In this document: in pieces, positions 1 to 10,962 of the stretch
Position numbering within the stretch: the stretch's first letter is position 1
Layout: every line of letters starts with the position of its first letter
NCBI RefSeq assembly: GCF_020172685.1
Contig: NZ_CP083986.1
Location: 3,753,861-3,817,860, forward strand
DNA from: [Mycobacterium] nativiensis
Lineage (GTDB): Bacteria; Actinomycetota; Actinomycetes; Mycobacteriales; Mycobacteriaceae
DNA: 64,000 bases
Direction of reading: 5' to 3'
Notes under the pieces: generated by a model
Seen by the model: the letters and a program-made list of their open reading frames with translations, nothing else
Databases searched by the model: none
What the model was told of the DNA's origin: nothing
Translations under genes and position numbers: made by a program

Positions 1-1
1 C

Positions 2-100
2 GTCGGCATCCTGCACGGCTGCATACGCCACCACAGCACCTACGACGAACACAAAGCCTGGGCACACCGCCAAACCAACCCCGATACCCGGGCCGCTTGA
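2..100 (+). CDS. C-terminal end of a transposase, probably IS110 family (cut by window edge)
   Basis: An open frame enters from the left edge and stops at TGA 98-100, giving the last 32 residues of a protein. The tail contains VGILHGC and YDEHKAWAHRQ, which I recognise from the C-terminus of actinobacterial IS110/IS116-type transposases. No catalytic motif lies inside the window, so the family call rests on this short tail only. The next 280 bases hold a broken minus-strand gene and a 13E12 repeat gene, consistent with a mobile-element junction. Confidence 0.5.
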   Translation, partial: VGILHGCIRHHSTYDEHKAWAHRQTNPDTRAA

Positions 101-104
101 CAAC

Positions 105-299
105 TTACGACCCTGGGATGTCTAACCGCCGCATAGCGCGGGCCAGCGAGCGCACGTGCCGCCGCATGCCGGCCCACGGGTCGTCACGTTCGACCATCCG
201 CTTGGCCACGTCGCGCAGCGTGAACAGATCCGAGCGCATCCCGCGCTCGTCGAGTTCAGCCCACTCCAACGGGGTGGCCACCGGCGATAAACCGAACCT
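105..299 (-). pseudogene. C-terminal remnant of a LigD-type polymerase/primase
   Basis: On the minus strand one frame runs from about 299 to a TAA at 105-107 and encodes about 65 residues, including GLSPVATPLEWAELDE, FTLRDVAKRM and DDPWAGMRRH. These resemble the end of the LigD polymerase (archaeo-eukaryotic primase-like) domain family. There is no start codon, and an in-frame stop lies just upstream (306-308), so only the 3' end survives. It is probably the part left after insertion of the adjacent mobile sequences. The missing catalytic half means no function is expected. Confidence 0.55.
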
Positions 300-378
300 C
301 CTACGTCACGTTATTCTCTTGCGTCACAGTGGCTTTAGGGCGGAGATTCTTGTCGGTGCACGTCATTACTATTAGCAC

Positions 379-1743
379 ATGCGTTCGAATAACCGGGAGC
401 GGGCGGTCGAGGTCTTCGACGCACTGGCCGCCGACCTCGATCGGGCGCTCGAGTTGGACTTCGAGGCCCTGACACCCCGCGAATGCGTGGCCCTGCTGGC
501 GCGCTGCGAAATCCTGCGCCGCCGCTTGCCAGCCGTCGAACACCCCATGGTCAACCAAATTGCCGCGACCGACCCGGCCGAGTTGGGCGGCAAGCCCCGC
601 TGGGTACTCGCCGACGAACTGCACATCACCCGCGGTGAAGCCGGCCGCCGCATCAACGACGCCGCCGACTTAGGACCCCGCCGCACCCTCACCGGCGAAT
701 CCCTCGATCCGCTACTGCCGGCGGTCGCCGCGGCCCAGAAGAAGGGCCAGATAGGCACCGCTCACATCGCGGTGATCCGCTCGTTCTTCCATTACCTACC
801 CGACGAGATCGACGCAGGCACCCTGACCCAAGCCGAACACCACCTGACCGACCTGGCCGCCCACTACCGCCCCGAACACCTCGCCAAACTCGCCCAGCGC
901 CTCGCCGACCACCTACACCCCGACGGCAACTACACCGATGACGAGCGAGCCAAATGCCGCGGCCTGATCCTGGGCCCCCAAGACCGCGACGGCATGACCC
1001 CCATCAAGGGATATTTGGATCCCCAAGCTCGGGCCACTATCGACGCCGTCTTAGCCCGCTGGGCCGCCCCAGGCATGTGCAACCCCGACGACCCCACCCC
1101 CTGCACCAGCGGCACACCCACCCAAGAAGCCATCGAGGCCGATCAACGCAGCACCGCACAACGCAACCACGATGCCCTGACTGCCATGGCCCGCGCCCTG
1201 TTGGCCTCCGGAGAACTGGGCCAGCACAACGGACTACCGGCCACCATCGTCATCTCAACACCCCTGAGCGACCTGCTGGCCGGCACCGGCAAAGCCCACA
1301 CCGGCGGCGGCACCTGGCTACCCATCCGCGACGTCCTGCGCATGGCCGGCCATGCCCACCACTACCTACGCATATACGACGACGCCAAAGAGGTCGCGCT
1401 GTTCCACACCAAGAGGTTGGCTTCGCCAGGACAACGCATCGTGCTCTACGCCAAAGAACGAGGCTGCAGCCACCCGGGCTGCCCCATCCCCGGCTACCTC
1501 TGCGAAGTCCACCACGACACCAACTACGCCAACACCCACCAAACCGACATCGACGGGCTCACCCTGCGCTGCGGCCCCCACCATCAACTCATCACCACAG
1601 GCGGCTGGCGCACCCGCAAAAGCCACAACGGCACCACCGAAACCCTGCCACCGCCACACCTCGACCACGGCCAGCCCCGCACCAACTGCTACCACCACCC
1701 CGAAAAACTGCTTCAGGACAGCAAAGACGACGACGTGCCGTAA
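379..1743 (+). CDS. 13E12 repeat family protein (DUF222 domain plus HNH endonuclease)
   Basis: This 454-residue protein has the layout of the mycobacterial REP13E12 family. Residues about 20-330 form the helical DUF222 region ([19 protein letters not shown] near the N-terminus). A C-terminal HNH/McrA nuclease motif follows, with [17 protein letters not shown] and CGPHH supplying the zinc-binding Cys and catalytic His residues. The gene looks intact. 13E12 elements are multicopy in mycobacteria and in M. tuberculosis serve as integration sites for the phiRv1 prophage (family knowledge). The biological role is unsettled, and nuclease activity here is inferred from the intact motif. The start at ATG 379 fits the usual family N-terminus. 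Confidence 0.85.
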   Translation: MRSNNRERAVEVFDALAADLDRALELDFEALTPRECVALLARCEILRRRLPAVEHPMVNQIAATDPAELGGKPRWVLADELHITRGEAGRRINDAADLGPRRTLTGESLDPLLPAVAAAQKKGQIGTAHIAVIRSFFHYLPDEIDAGTLTQAEHHLTDLAAHYRPEHLAKLAQRLADHLHPDGNYTDDERAKCRGLILGPQDRDGMTPIKGYLDPQARATIDAVLARWAAPGMCNPDDPTPCTSGTPTQEAIEADQRSTAQRNHDALTAMARALLASGELGQHNGLPATIVISTPLSDLLAGTGKAHTGGGTWLPIRDVLRMAGHAHHYLRIYDDAKEVALFHTKRLASPGQRIVLYAKERGCSHPGCPIPGYLCEVHHDTNYANTHQTDIDGLTLRCGPHHQLITTGGWRTRKSHNGTTETLPPPHLDHGQPRTNCYHHPEKLLQDSKDDDVP

Positions 1744-3704
<1,961 letters not shown>

Positions 3705-3711
3705 CCCGTCG

Positions 3712-4353
3712 GTGACGAGGCTTGTCCTCGGTTCGGCGTCGTCGGGCCGGCTGGCCGTACTGCGCGGCGCCGGGATCGAGCCACTGGTGGTGGTCTCCGG
3801 TGTCGACGAGGACGCCATCATTGCCGAGTTGGGCCCGAACGCCCCCGCCGGGCAAGTGGTGGTCGCCCTGGCGTCCGCCAAGGCTGAGGCCGTCGCCGCA
3901 GACCTCGATGCGGACGTGGCGAGCGATTGCGTTGTGGTGGGCTGCGATTCGATGCTGGAGATCGACGGCCGACTGTGTGGGAAGCCCGATTCGGCCGATG
4001 CCGCTCGCGCCCAGTGGAACTCGATGGGCGGGCGGGTCGGACTGCTGCACACCGGACATTGCGTGCTGCGACTTCGCTCCGGCTCGATCGTTCAGCGTGA
4101 GGCCCAAGTAGGTTCCACCACAGTGTTTTTCGCCAAGCCCAGCGCCGCGGACCTGGAGTCCTACATCGGCAGCGGCGAGCCGCTGTCGGTCGCCGGGGCC
4201 TTCACGCTCGACGGTCGCGGCGGTTGGCTGGTCGACCGAATCGAGGGCGACCCGTCGAACGTGATCGGCTTGAGCCTGCCGCTGCTGCGCCGGTTGCTGG
4301 ACGCCGCCGGCCTGTCGATCTCGCAGCTGTGGGCGTCCAACCCGCTGGTCTGA
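3712..4353 (+). CDS. maf: Maf family nucleoside triphosphate pyrophosphatase
   Basis: The Maf/HAM1-like fold hydrolyses non-canonical or modified nucleoside triphosphates to monophosphates. Diagnostic segments are the N-terminal [16 protein letters not shown] substrate loop, [15 protein letters not shown] around the catalytic Asp, and [14 protein letters not shown] at the C-terminus. From GTG 3712 it has 213 residues. The frame is open back to TTG 3679, but the family N-terminus (TRLVLGSAS) starts at GTG 3712, 7 bases after the accE5 stop. Mycobacterial genomes keep maf between accE5 and sseA, as here. Confidence 0.92.
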   Translation: MTRLVLGSASSGRLAVLRGAGIEPLVVVSGVDEDAIIAELGPNAPAGQVVVALASAKAEAVAADLDADVASDCVVVGCDSMLEIDGRLCGKPDSADAARAQWNSMGGRVGLLHTGHCVLRLRSGSIVQREAQVGSTTVFFAKPSAADLESYIGSGEPLSVAGAFTLDGRGGWLVDRIEGDPSNVIGLSLPLLRRLLDAAGLSISQLWASNPLV

Positions 4354-4412
4354 CCCGCGCGCCGCTACCTCCGGTTTCCCGCCGCCGCCGCGCCGCACTC
4401 CGGCAGGTTGAG

Positions 4413-4418
4413 TAGGCT
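4413..4418 (+). promoter_or_regulatory. Candidate -10 box of sseA (leaderless)
   Basis: TAGGCT is followed by 7 bases and then GTG 4426. No Shine-Dalgarno sequence is present, so a leaderless transcript starting at or next to the GTG is likely. This decides the sseA start over the longer TTG 4408 frame. Confidence 0.5.
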
Positions 4419-4425
4419 CGATACC

Positions 4426-5337
4426 GTGCCAGTTCCTGCTGACCCCAGCCCCGCCCTGCAGTCCTACGCCCACCCCGAACGGTTGGTGACCGCCGACTGG
4501 CTCGCCGGCAATCTGGGCAAGCCCGGCCTTGTCGTAGTCGAGTCCGACGAGGACGTATTGCTCTACGACGTAGGGCACATTCCCGGTGCGGTCAAGATCG
4601 ACTGGGTCACCGACCTCAACGACCACCCGGTCCGCGACTACATCAACGGTGAGCAGTTCGCCGACCTGATGAACCGCAAGGGCATCTCCCGCGACGACAC
4701 CGTGGTGATCTACGGCGACAAGTCCAACTGGTGGGCCGCCTACGCGCTGTGGGTGTTCACCCTGTTCGGCCACGAAGACGTGCGGCTGCTCGACGGCGGC
4801 CGTGACCTGTGGGTGTCCTCGGGCCGCGAGACCACGCTGGACGTGCCGTCGAAGACCACCACCGGCTACCCCGTGGTGCAGCGCAATGACGCCCCGATCC
4901 GGGCCTACAAGGACGACGTGCTGAAGATCATCGGCCAGCGGCCGTTGATCGACGTCCGCTCGCCGCAGGAGTACACCGGCGAGCGAACCCACATGCCGGA
5001 CTACCCAGAGGAGGGTGTGCTGCGCGGCGGTCACATCCCCACCGCGATCTCCATCCCGTGGAGCAAGGCGGCCGACGACGCCGGCCGGTTCCGCAAGCGC
5101 GAGGAGCTCGACGAGCTCTACGGCTTTCTCCAGCCCGGTGACAAGCCGGTGGCCTACTGCCGTATCGGGGAGCGCTCCAGCCACACCTGGTTCGTGCTGA
5201 CCCACCTACTCGGCATGGAGGGCGTCCGCAACTACGACGGCTCCTGGACCGAGTGGGGTAACACCGTGCGGGTGCCGGTCGTCGACGGCACCGAGCCGGG
5301 ACAGGCACCGGTGGCCGGGGTGGGCTCAGCCAGCTGA
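4426..5337 (+). CDS. sseA: Thiosulfate sulfurtransferase SseA (two-domain rhodanese)
   Basis: This 303-residue cytosolic sulfurtransferase has two rhodanese domains. The first (about residues 15-145) is an inactive-type domain with [18 protein letters not shown]. The second (about 160-290) carries the active-site loop [12 protein letters not shown] with the persulfide-forming Cys. It would move sulfane sulfur from thiosulfate or mercaptopyruvate to acceptors. The stop overlaps the next start (TGATG), pairing it with a SufE-like protein, so the two may form a sulfur-relay unit. The start was chosen because the family N-terminus (PADPSP) begins right after GTG 4426. Confidence 0.94.
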   Translation: MPVPADPSPALQSYAHPERLVTADWLAGNLGKPGLVVVESDEDVLLYDVGHIPGAVKIDWVTDLNDHPVRDYINGEQFADLMNRKGISRDDTVVIYGDKSNWWAAYALWVFTLFGHEDVRLLDGGRDLWVSSGRETTLDVPSKTTTGYPVVQRNDAPIRAYKDDVLKIIGQRPLIDVRSPQEYTGERTHMPDYPEEGVLRGGHIPTAISIPWSKAADDAGRFRKREELDELYGFLQPGDKPVAYCRIGERSSHTWFVLTHLLGMEGVRNYDGSWTEWGNTVRVPVVDGTEPGQAPVAGVGSAS

Positions 5338-5753
5338 TGAGCCTGCCGGAGGGATTGGCGCAGGTTGCGTCCGACTTCGCCGAAGTCGAGGGCCAGGACA
5401 AGCTCCGGTTGCTGCTGGAATTCGCCGACGAGCTCCCAGAGCTTCCCGACGACCTGGCCGAATCGGCCATGGAGCCGGTTCCGGAGTGCCAGTCGCCACT
5501 GTTTCTGCACGTCGATGCCGAAGACCGTCAGCGGGTGCGGCTGTACTTCAGCGCGCCCCCCGAGGCCCCGACCACCCGCGGTTTCGCATCGATCTGGGCG
5601 GCGGGCCTCGACGGCCAACCGGCCGAGGTCATCTTGGGCGTGCCGGAGGATTTCGCCACCAGCCTGGGCCTGGCCGCGCTGATCAGCCCGCTGCGACTGC
5701 GCGGCATGTCGGCCATGCTGACCCGGATCAAGCGGCGGCTGCGTTCGGCCTGA
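5337..5753 (+). CDS. SufE-like sulfur acceptor protein
   Basis: This 138-residue SufE/CsdE-type protein receives persulfide sulfur from a desulfurase or sulfurtransferase. The conserved segment [10 protein letters not shown] holds the acceptor Cys at about residue 51, and the C-terminal helix [16 protein letters not shown] matches the family. It starts at ATG 5337, sharing one base with the sseA stop, and so is translationally coupled. The M. tuberculosis counterpart also lies between sseA and accA3 (Rv3284, from memory). SseA is the obvious partner. Confidence 0.9.
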   Translation: MSLPEGLAQVASDFAEVEGQDKLRLLLEFADELPELPDDLAESAMEPVPECQSPLFLHVDAEDRQRVRLYFSAPPEAPTTRGFASIWAAGLDGQPAEVILGVPEDFATSLGLAALISPLRLRGMSAMLTRIKRRLRSA

Positions 5754-5807
5754 GGGGCGCGTGGAACCCGTTCGGCTGTCTCGCCTTACACTGCCTGAGA
5801 TACATTC

Positions 5808-7638
<1,831 letters not shown>

Positions 7639-7676
7639 TCAACGCCGGTCCGGCGACGCGTCGGACACAGCAACGA

Positions 7677-7710
7677 TCGGCCCGTGGCATCTGCGGATGC
7701 CACGGGCCGA
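7677..7710 (+). terminator. Hairpin terminator after accA3
   Basis: A 14-bp perfect stem (TCGGCCCGTGGCAT with its complement) and a 6-base loop lie 38 bases after the accA3 stop. There is no long T run. The hairpin is symmetric and could also serve the minus-strand gene ending at 7749. Confidence 0.7.
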
Positions 7711-7748
7711 CGTGCGCGCGGGCGATCTTCCGGTTCGCCCGCGGCGCG

Positions 7749-8033
7749 CTAGGTCTGCCGGCGGTGGTGACCGCCGTGGGAGGCGTGGGCGGCGCGGTTA
7801 CGCCCGACGAACATCCAGGTCACGCCGCTGACCGCCAGCACCAGAACCGTGATCCCGAAGCCCAGCGCCCAGCCCACGCTGGCCTGCGCGGCAGCGCTCA
7901 TGAAGGCCACCAACGCCAGCGTCGCCATCACCAGCATGGCCAGGCCCGGCAGTTCGCGCCGGTCCTTGAACACCATGCCGGCCCGCGGCTGGGTGGTCCT
8001 CGCCTGATCGATCGGATCATCGGTATCGGTCAT
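7749..8033 (-). CDS. UsfY-like small membrane protein
   Basis: This 94-residue protein has two hydrophobic segments (about residues 30-48 and 54-75). Its N-terminal signature DDPIDQARTTQPRAG closely matches DPVDHVRTTRPHAG of the usfY product at 24122-24433, and both end in a His-rich tail (HASHGGHH here). It is therefore a UsfY paralogue. UsfY family function is unknown, but the gene normally precedes rsbW-sigF. A textbook SigF promoter (8044-8069) lies 10 bases before ATG 8033. It is the first gene of the accessory block that follows accA3. Confidence 0.75.
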   Translation of the reverse strand: MTDTDDPIDQARTTQPRAGMVFKDRRELPGLAMLVMATLALVAFMSAAAQASVGWALGFGITVLVLAVSGVTWMFVGRNRAAHASHGGHHRRQT

Positions 8034-8043
8034 GAATCCGCTG

Positions 8044-8069
8044 TACCCGTCGCGACAGGCACTGAAACC
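8044..8069 (-). promoter_or_regulatory. SigF promoter of the usfY-like gene
   Basis: Minus strand: GGTTT (8069-8065), 16 bases, GGGTA (8048-8044), an exact match to the mycobacterial SigF consensus, with ATG 8033 immediately downstream. Confidence 0.85.
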
Positions 8070-8070
8070 C

Positions 8071-9057
8071 TTACCGTGCGGCGCGCAGTGCGGCCAGCAG
8101 CGGCTCCGCGGCCTCCTTGAGAAACGCCTCCTGGGACTCTCCGCCGATCTGGATCAGCGCGACATCGGTGAACCCGGCCTCTTGGTAGGCGCGCACCGCG
8201 TCGATGATCGGCTCCAGATCGGGTCCGCACGGGATGGCCTCGGCGACGTCGCGCGGCTGCACGAACCGGGTGGCGGCCGCGAATGCCGCCGGTGTCGGCA
8301 GCTCGGAGTTGACCAGCCATCCGCCGCCGAACCAGCGGAACTGCTGGTGGGCACGCTGGACCGCGGTGTCGCGGTCGGGGTCCCAGCACACCGGCAGCTG
8401 TCCGATCACCCGGTCGCCGTCGCCGAGCCCGGCCGCCTGACGCGCGGTGTGCCAGGCGTGCACCAGGTCCTTGTCGGGCTGCACCGCGATCAGATGATCG
8501 GCGGCGGCGGCGAACCTGTCGATGCCCCGCTGACCGGACATCGCGACGGCCAGGGCGACCGGGATCTCCGGGAGGTCCCAGAGCCGCGCACCGTCGACCT
8601 GAAAGTACTCGCCGCGCAGGGTGACCGTGTCGCCCATCAGCAGTTCGCGGATGATCTTGATCGCCTCACCGAGCATGGCCTGCCGGTGCGACGCGTTCGG
8701 CCAGCCGGCCCCGGTGACAATGTGCTCGTTGAGGTTCTCCCCGCTGCCCAGGCCGAGGGTGAACCGGCCATCGGCAAGGATCTGCACCGTGGCGGCCTGC
8801 TGCGCCACCACCGCCGGGTGGTGGCGCATCGTCGGGCAGGTCACGTAGGAGTACAGCCCCACCTGCTCGGTTGCGTGCGCGACCGCGCCCAGCACCGACC
8901 AGGCATTCGGCGCGTGCCCCTGCGAGGTCAGCCATGGCGAGAAGTGGTCGCTGCACACCTCGAAGTCGAAACCGCATTCTTCAGCGCTGACGGCATAACG
9001 GACAAGGTCTTTGGGCCCGCTCTGCTCGGTCATCAGGGTGTAGCCGAACCGTGTCAT
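8071..9057 (-). CDS. F420-dependent luciferase-like oxidoreductase (glucose-6-phosphate dehydrogenase subfamily)
   Basis: This 328-residue LLM-class flavin/F420 enzyme has the family landmarks FEVCSDHFSPWL near the N-terminus, LGLGSGENLNEHI in the centre and FTDVALIQIG at the C-terminus. The arrangement is that of the F420-dependent G6PDH-like group (the TIGR03557 type, as I recall it) rather than methylene-H4MPT reductase. The substrate is unknown. ATG 9057 was chosen over upstream frames because a SigF-type promoter (9069-9093) ends 11 bases before it, which excludes starts further up. Many mycobacterial members act in redox stress. Confidence 0.85.
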   Translation of the reverse strand: MTRFGYTLMTEQSGPKDLVRYAVSAEECGFDFEVCSDHFSPWLTSQGHAPNAWSVLGAVAHATEQVGLYSYVTCPTMRHHPAVVAQQAATVQILADGRFTLGLGSGENLNEHIVTGAGWPNASHRQAMLGEAIKIIRELLMGDTVTLRGEYFQVDGARLWDLPEIPVALAVAMSGQRGIDRFAAAADHLIAVQPDKDLVHAWHTARQAAGLGDGDRVIGQLPVCWDPDRDTAVQRAHQQFRWFGGGWLVNSELPTPAAFAAATRFVQPRDVAEAIPCGPDLEPIIDAVRAYQEAGFTDVALIQIGGESQEAFLKEAAEPLLAALRAAR

Positions 9058-9068
9058 GCTCGGACGGG

Positions 9069-9093
9069 TACCCATCGGGCCGCCCCCAAAACG
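9069..9093 (-). promoter_or_regulatory. SigF-type promoter of the F420-dependent oxidoreductase
   Basis: Minus strand: CGTTT (9093-9089), 15 bases, GGGTA (9073-9069). It has one mismatch to GGTTT and a perfect -10, placed 11 bases before ATG 9057. Confidence 0.7.
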
Positions 9094-9459
9094 ACAGGCG
9101 TCGGCAGACCAGCTGCGGGATCGCCACCTTATTGGAACTGCGCGCGCATCCCGAGCACGCGTTCCCCGATAGTGTTCGGTGGGACGCCGGACGGTACCTT
9201 CGCCCACCACCGTGGATAGCGAAATGACTTCTGCAACAACCGCGCCGGAGCCGTGGTTCGCAGCGTTAGGCGTTAGGGTCGCTGACCTGCTGCGCCGTGG
9301 GCCTCGCCCGGTGACCGGCATGGCGTGGGATGAAGCCCGGCCGACTGGGAGTCCATCATTCCTCACGATCTGAGACTTAAGGTTTCACTGGGTTTTTCCC
9401 GAGTTTGTCACTTAAGCCTTTACCAACCGGAAGCCGCGTCGGTAACGTCTGGTTTCTCC
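9094..9459. other. Intergenic stretch without a convincing gene
   Basis: About 370 bases between the divergent oxidoreductase and STAS genes. The frames that stay open here (9179-9373 plus, and an upstream extension of the oxidoreductase) have no ribosome binding site and no family resemblance. Two direct copies of ACTTAAG flank about 30 bases at 9365-9416 and could be an operator or chance. No SigF promoter in the plus direction has a proper -10. Confidence 0.5.
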
Positions 9460-9559
9460 GGTTGAGTTCACAGCCGCAATGGACGTCACCGTGTTTTACA
9501 GAGGTCGGGACAAGATTACGCTGACGTGATCCAACAGCACGATTCGTCGACTGATGGAG
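9460..9559 (+). promoter_or_regulatory. Conserved leader of the first STAS gene
   Basis: Two blocks recur before the paralogous STAS gene at 17595. GGTTGAGTTCACAGCCGC (9460-9477) is identical there over 18 bases. A second block of about 32 bases (9528-9559, beginning GATCCAACAG and ending ACTGATGGAG) is nearly identical. The first block can fold into a short stem (GGTTG with CAGCC) around a 6-base loop. The second ends in the ribosome binding site. A one-base length difference between the copies shifts the frame, so the conservation is not of protein. Confidence 0.65.
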
Positions 9560-9567
9560 CCACCAGA

Positions 9568-10005
9568 ATGACTACGAGCAAGATTTCGGAAAACGCATTC
9601 GCCACTCCTGCAACGGAAGCCGCGCACGCATGGCAGAGCCACACCGCCAATTTCACTGTGCATTGGGGCAGGACCGGAGCGGTAATGGCCGCGAACGGGG
9701 AGATCGACGCAGCCAACGCCGGCCCGTTCGCCGACTACGTCAAGCGCTGCGCTGACTGCTGCGAATGGCTAATCCTGGACCTGTCCGCATTAGCATTCAT
9801 TGGCACCGTGGGGTTTTCGGCTCTGCAGTCGATCAGCACCCGGTGCATCAAGACGCGGATACAACTCATGGTGATACCAGGCCTGGCACTGACCACTGTG
9901 CTGCGGATCTGCGACCCTGACTCGCGCCTTCCGCTGGTGGGCTCGCTGGAGGCTGCCCTGGCGGCCGTCCAGAAATCCGGACGACCGCTGCACGCCGTGC
10001 CGTAA
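9568..10005 (+). CDS. STAS-domain protein (anti-anti-sigma factor-like)
   Basis: This 145-residue protein has a STAS fold over about residues 28-140: GAVMAANGEIDAANAG, then EWLILDLSALAFIGTVGFSAL. STAS proteins of this kind bind RsbW-type anti-sigma kinases and free sigma factors. The switch loop, usually D-S-S-G with a phosphorylatable Ser, reads G79-T80-V81-G82, so the phosphoacceptor position is Val. The protein may act without phospho-control. It is 8 kb from a paralogue at 17595-18029 and in the same block as rsbW-sigF. ATG 9568 was chosen because the leader alignment with the paralogue places the start there and GATGGAG precedes it. Confidence 0.85.
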   Translation: MTTSKISENAFATPATEAAHAWQSHTANFTVHWGRTGAVMAANGEIDAANAGPFADYVKRCADCCEWLILDLSALAFIGTVGFSALQSISTRCIKTRIQLMVIPGLALTTVLRICDPDSRLPLVGSLEAALAAVQKSGRPLHAVP

Positions 10006-10307
10006 GTCCCGGCAGACCCAGCGCCGACTGACCCGGCGGACGGCCCGGTGTTGTTCGGCCCGCCGCCGGCGGCCGGTCCGTCCGACGGGCCTCGCCTGCG
10101 CTTCGGCTCCCAATGGTCGCCGACCTTCTCGAAGCCGCGCTTGAGCGCGGCGTAGGCGACCCGGTGTGCGCGCTGCTCACTGCCGTATTCCGCGGCGGCC
10201 GCATCATGAACCTTGGCGAACGTGCGTTGCGCTTTGCTGCCGGAGCGTCGCAGTGTGCTCGGCAACTCGGCACGCTTGGGGGTGCCCCTCGCGGTTGTCT
10301 TTGGCAT
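9735..10307 (-). CDS. ChaB-family protein with abnormal C-terminus
   Basis: The first 75 residues are ChaB-like: ELPSTLRRSGSKAQRTFAKVHDAA, then YAALKRGFEKVGDHWEPK. In related actinobacterial proteins a GPSD...GG linker leads to a Rho-N/SAP-like helical domain. Here the linker begins (GPSDGPAAGGG), but homology stops near base 10010 and the frame runs 271 bases antisense into the STAS gene before stopping at 9735. The native 3' end seems to be lost and the tail is probably shadow sequence. The start at ATG 10307 has GGAGGGG upstream and a SigF-type promoter at 10333-10357. Function is unknown (ChaB was named for cation transport regulation). Confidence 0.7.
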   Translation of the reverse strand: MPKTTARGTPKRAELPSTLRRSGSKAQRTFAKVHDAAAAEYGSEQRAHRVAYAALKRGFEKVGDHWEPKRRRGPSDGPAAGGGPNNTGPSAGSVGAGSAGTYGTACSGRPDFWTAARAASSEPTSGRRESGSQIRSTVVSARPGITMSCIRVLMHRVLIDCRAENPTVPMNANADRSRISHSQQSAQRLT

Positions 10308-10332
10308 AACCCCTCCAATCGTGCTCGCTGTC

Positions 10333-10357
10333 TACCCGCGAGAGCGGGCCCGCAACC
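10333..10357 (-). promoter_or_regulatory. SigF-type promoter of the ChaB-like gene
   Basis: Minus strand: GGTTG (10357-10353), 15 bases, GGGTA (10337-10333). It has one mismatch in the -35. ATG 10307 follows with its own ribosome binding site. Confidence 0.7.
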
Positions 10358-10404
10358 ATCGCATGAGCCGAACCTGCCTTCGGCTGACGAGAGCACAGCG
10401 CGCA

Positions 10405-10430
10405 GGTTTCACTCGCCTGCGAAGTGGGAA
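10405..10430 (+). promoter_or_regulatory. SigF-type promoter of the 80-residue membrane protein
   Basis: GGTTT (10405-10409), 16 bases, GGGAA (10426-10430). The -35 is perfect and the -10 has one mismatch. The gene start is 28 bases downstream. Confidence 0.65.
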
Positions 10431-10457
10431 TCTGAACCGATGCACAAGGAGGACGAG

Positions 10458-10700
10458 ATGAGAGCTGGCGGGCTTCTCGGGGTTGTCATCTTGGTGTGGC
10501 TGGCGATCGGAGTGTTGGCAGCGTGGCAACGCGACTACTTCCGCGGCGGCCAAACCAGTTGCGCCACGGCAGGAACCCTTGCGCTGACTACGCTGGCCGG
10601 ACCTCTGAACTACTTCGGCGTCAACCCCATCGTCACGGACTGCCGTTTACCGGAGGCGCTTTCGGCTCTTGCCCAGTACCCGACGGCGAGAACGCCGTGA
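10458..10700 (+). CDS. Small membrane protein of unknown function
   Basis: This 80-residue protein has one N-terminal transmembrane helix (GGLLGVVILVWLAIGVLAAW) and then a predicted extracytoplasmic part with two Cys (residues about 37 and 67). The start is ATG 10458, fixed by AAGGAGG at 10446-10452. ATG 10440 and the much longer frame from 10113 are rejected. A SigF-type promoter precedes it, and a 51-residue DUF6131-type gene follows 25 bases later, probably in the same transcript. I recognise the general type from mycobacterial genomes but know no function. Confidence 0.75.
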   Translation: MRAGGLLGVVILVWLAIGVLAAWQRDYFRGGQTSCATAGTLALTTLAGPLNYFGVNPIVTDCRLPEALSALAQYPTARTP

Positions 10701-10725
10701 TCTCCTTAGACAGGAGGGACGAGTG

Positions 10726-10881
10726 ATGATTGTCCTCGGAGTGCTTCTACTTCTCCTGGGTTTCTTCCTCAACATTCAGGCGCTGTGGACGATCGGCGTC
10801 ATCCTGCTGGTTGTCGGCGCAGCGTTGTGGGTTCTGGGCGCCATCGGACGCCCGGTTGCGGGCCGGCGCTACTGGTACTGA
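10726..10881 (+). CDS. DUF6131-type 51-residue membrane protein (copy 1)
   Basis: A 51-residue, almost wholly hydrophobic protein: MIVLGVLLLLLGFFL, then LWTIGVILLVVGAALWVLGAIG, with a basic tail GRPVAGRRYWY. It is the same length as, and clearly homologous to, the minus-strand gene at 20336-20491, including the tail. The start is ATG 10726 with CAGGAGGGA upstream (GTG 10723 is also possible). It is likely cotranscribed with the preceding membrane protein from the SigF-type promoter at 10405. Two short transmembrane hairpins are predicted by eye; the function is unknown. Confidence 0.8.
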   Translation: MIVLGVLLLLLGFFLNIQALWTIGVILLVVGAALWVLGAIGRPVAGRRYWY

Positions 10882-10962
10882 TGACCACCGTGACGACAAG
10901 GGCTGCTCGCCTTCCAGAGGGAAGGCCGCGGCGCGCTGACTTCGGATGACAAGGGCAATGCG

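Noticed and set aside
97..375. 92-residue plus-strand frame between the transposase tail and the 13E12 gene
   Set aside because: It lacks a ribosome binding site and is antisense to the recognisable LigD-polymerase remnant.
9058..9366. N-terminal extension of the F420-dependent oxidoreductase frame up to 9366
   Set aside because: The frame is open, but the SigF-type promoter at 9069-9093 lies inside it and homology starts at ATG 9057.
9179..9373. 64-residue plus-strand frame before the first STAS gene
   Set aside because: No ribosome binding site, no recognisable family, and unremarkable composition.
9371..9395. GGTTTCACTGGGTTTTTCCC before the first STAS gene as a SigF promoter
   Set aside because: No GGGTA-like box at 15-17 bases from either GGTTT.
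10113..10457. N-terminal extension of the 80-residue membrane protein frame
   Set aside because: It runs antisense through the ChaB-like gene; AAGGAGG fixes the start at 10458 and the SigF-type promoter at 10405-10430 lies within the extension.
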